Shown here piece after piece: positions 12,229 to 12,831 of a stretch of 12,831 nt of DNA; the first letter of the stretch is position 1; each line of letters opens with the position of its first letter. The notes beneath the pieces were generated by a model, which had not been told where the DNA came from, did no database searches, and saw only the letters and a program-made list of their open reading frames with translations. The stretch is from an uncultured Eubacteriales bacterium (GTDB lineage Bacteria > Bacillota > Clostridia > Christensenellales > Aristaeellaceae): assembly GCA_944353735.1 (NCBI GenBank), contig CALVPU010000111.1:1-12831 (forward strand), written 5' to 3'. Made by a program: the position numbers and the translations under genes.

Positions 12229-12831
12229 ATGAAGAAGTGGATCTGCCTGCTGCTCGCCGCGCTGTTTGTCTCGGGCGGCGCGCTCGCGGAAGGCGGCGTG
12301 CGCCTGACGGTATCGGAACCGACGATTTCCGTCGGAGAGCACGCGCTTTCGCCCGACCTGTCGCTAACGCTGGCGGCCCTCGCCGACGGCAGCGCGCTGT
12401 ACGCCGAGGGACGGCTGGACGCCGGCGGCAGGGCCGTCTGGCCCATGCAGGCGCGCATGGAGGGCGACAGCTGGCTGCTGCGGATAGACGACTCGGCGGT
12501 CTATGCGCTCGACGGCGCGGACGCTCCCGGACCGGCGCAGCTCCTTTCGCTGGCGCTGCCGCTGACCGCGGCGGCGCAGCTGGACGCCGGCGCGCTGACG
12601 CGCCAGCTGCGCGCGCAGCTCGAGCGCTGCTGGCCCGAGGGGAACGCGCCCGTCGAACTCGACGCCATGGCGGCGGTCGCATTCCTGGACAACTGGCTCG
12701 CGAAGGCGGGCGCGCCGGTGCAGCGAGCCGCGGCACAGCGCGTATCCGCGGCGGTTGGCGGACCGACGCGGGCGGCGACCCTCGCAGAAGCGCTCATCGG
12801 TCTGGAGGTCGGCGCCATTCTGGAGCCGATG
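12229..12831 (+). CDS. Secreted protein of unknown function, cut by window edge
   Basis: The visible 201 residues begin MKKWICLLLAALFVSGGALA, a clear signal peptide with probable cleavage after residue 20 (ALA before Glu). The mature part begins with an RLTVSEPTISVGEHALSPDLSLTLAALADG segment and later has alternating hydrophobic residues compatible with beta-rich structure (LYAEGRLDAGG, AVWPMQARMEGDSWLLRID), then Ala-rich helical stretches. I recognise no family. The ATG is two bases after the VanZ stop with GGAGGG upstream, so it is the fourth gene of the operon. The reading frame is open to the last base. Confidence 0.8.
   Translation, partial: MKKWICLLLAALFVSGGALAEGGVRLTVSEPTISVGEHALSPDLSLTLAALADGSALYAEGRLDAGGRAVWPMQARMEGDSWLLRIDDSAVYALDGADAPGPAQLLSLALPLTAAAQLDAGALTRQLRAQLERCWPEGNAPVELDAMAAVAFLDNWLAKAGAPVQRAAAQRVSAAVGGPTRAATLAEALIGLEVGAILEPM

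Noticed and set aside
11426..12736. Minus-strand open frame of 436 codons opposite the HTH, VanZ and secreted-protein genes
   Set aside because: It is antisense to a clear operon, and its Arg/Ala/Pro-rich translation has no motif.
1..12831. tRNA, rRNA, CRISPR array, prophage or complete insertion sequence
   Set aside because: Read through the intergenic regions for cloverleaf, regularly spaced repeats and transposase motifs; none seen.

Overview
The window is about 12.8 kb of G+C-rich DNA, with coding codons mostly ending in G or C. It reads as a chromosomal segment of a Gram-positive, probably spore-forming Firmicute of the class Clostridia. The reasons are DnaI/DnaD-type primosome genes rather than Gram-negative replication genes, a SpoIIM-family protein, a SleB-type cell-wall hydrolase, DUF421/DUF4363 and DUF2975/YozG-type pairs, AGGAGG-type ribosome binding sites and sigma-A-like promoters. 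A gut lineage such as Christensenellales is a guess; nothing here fixes the genus. No rRNA, tRNA, CRISPR array, transposase or phage gene was seen.

Left part (1-3716, minus strand): the 5' two-thirds of argG with a near-consensus promoter. Upstream of it lies a tightly overlapped cluster transcribed toward argG, a Cdd1-type helix-hairpin-helix protein, a SpoIIM-family membrane protein and the tRNA adenosine deaminase tadA, with its own promoter at 2562-2590. Upstream again is a DUF421 (YetF-like) membrane protein paired with a DUF4363 protein. A 480-base stretch without a recognisable gene (3717-4196) separates these from the plus-strand genes.

Middle (4197-7250): a plus-strand operon of a double zinc-ribbon protein and ispE (MEP isoprenoid pathway), whose product carries a long low-complexity insertion. 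It meets two minus-strand single-gene units head-on: a secreted SleB-like protein that appears to lack the conserved Glu of its family, and a secreted SH3-domain protein. Each has a clear promoter and strong intrinsic terminators.

Right-centre (7249-10561, minus strand): a primosome operon of a DnaD-domain protein with four apparent tandem C-terminal repeats, the helicase loader dnaI, and a prolyl-tRNA-editing (ProX/YbaK-like) deacylase whose GTG start overlaps the dnaI stop.

The most unusual object is at 10573-10900: a compact, lower-G+C, non-coding-looking element bounded by two copies of the same 25-base palindromic hairpin and packed with further hairpins, with a 20-bp near-perfect pairing of its two ends. 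It fills the space between the divergent promoters of the DnaD operon and the following plus-strand operon. It may be a MITE-like interspersed repeat, a structured RNA, or both.

Right end (10904-12831, plus strand): a tightly packed operon of a DUF2975 membrane protein, a small YozG-like HTH regulator, a VanZ-family membrane protein and a secreted protein cut by the window edge. Its promoter -10 box sits inside a perfect 8-bp inverted repeat, a likely operator for the HTH protein.
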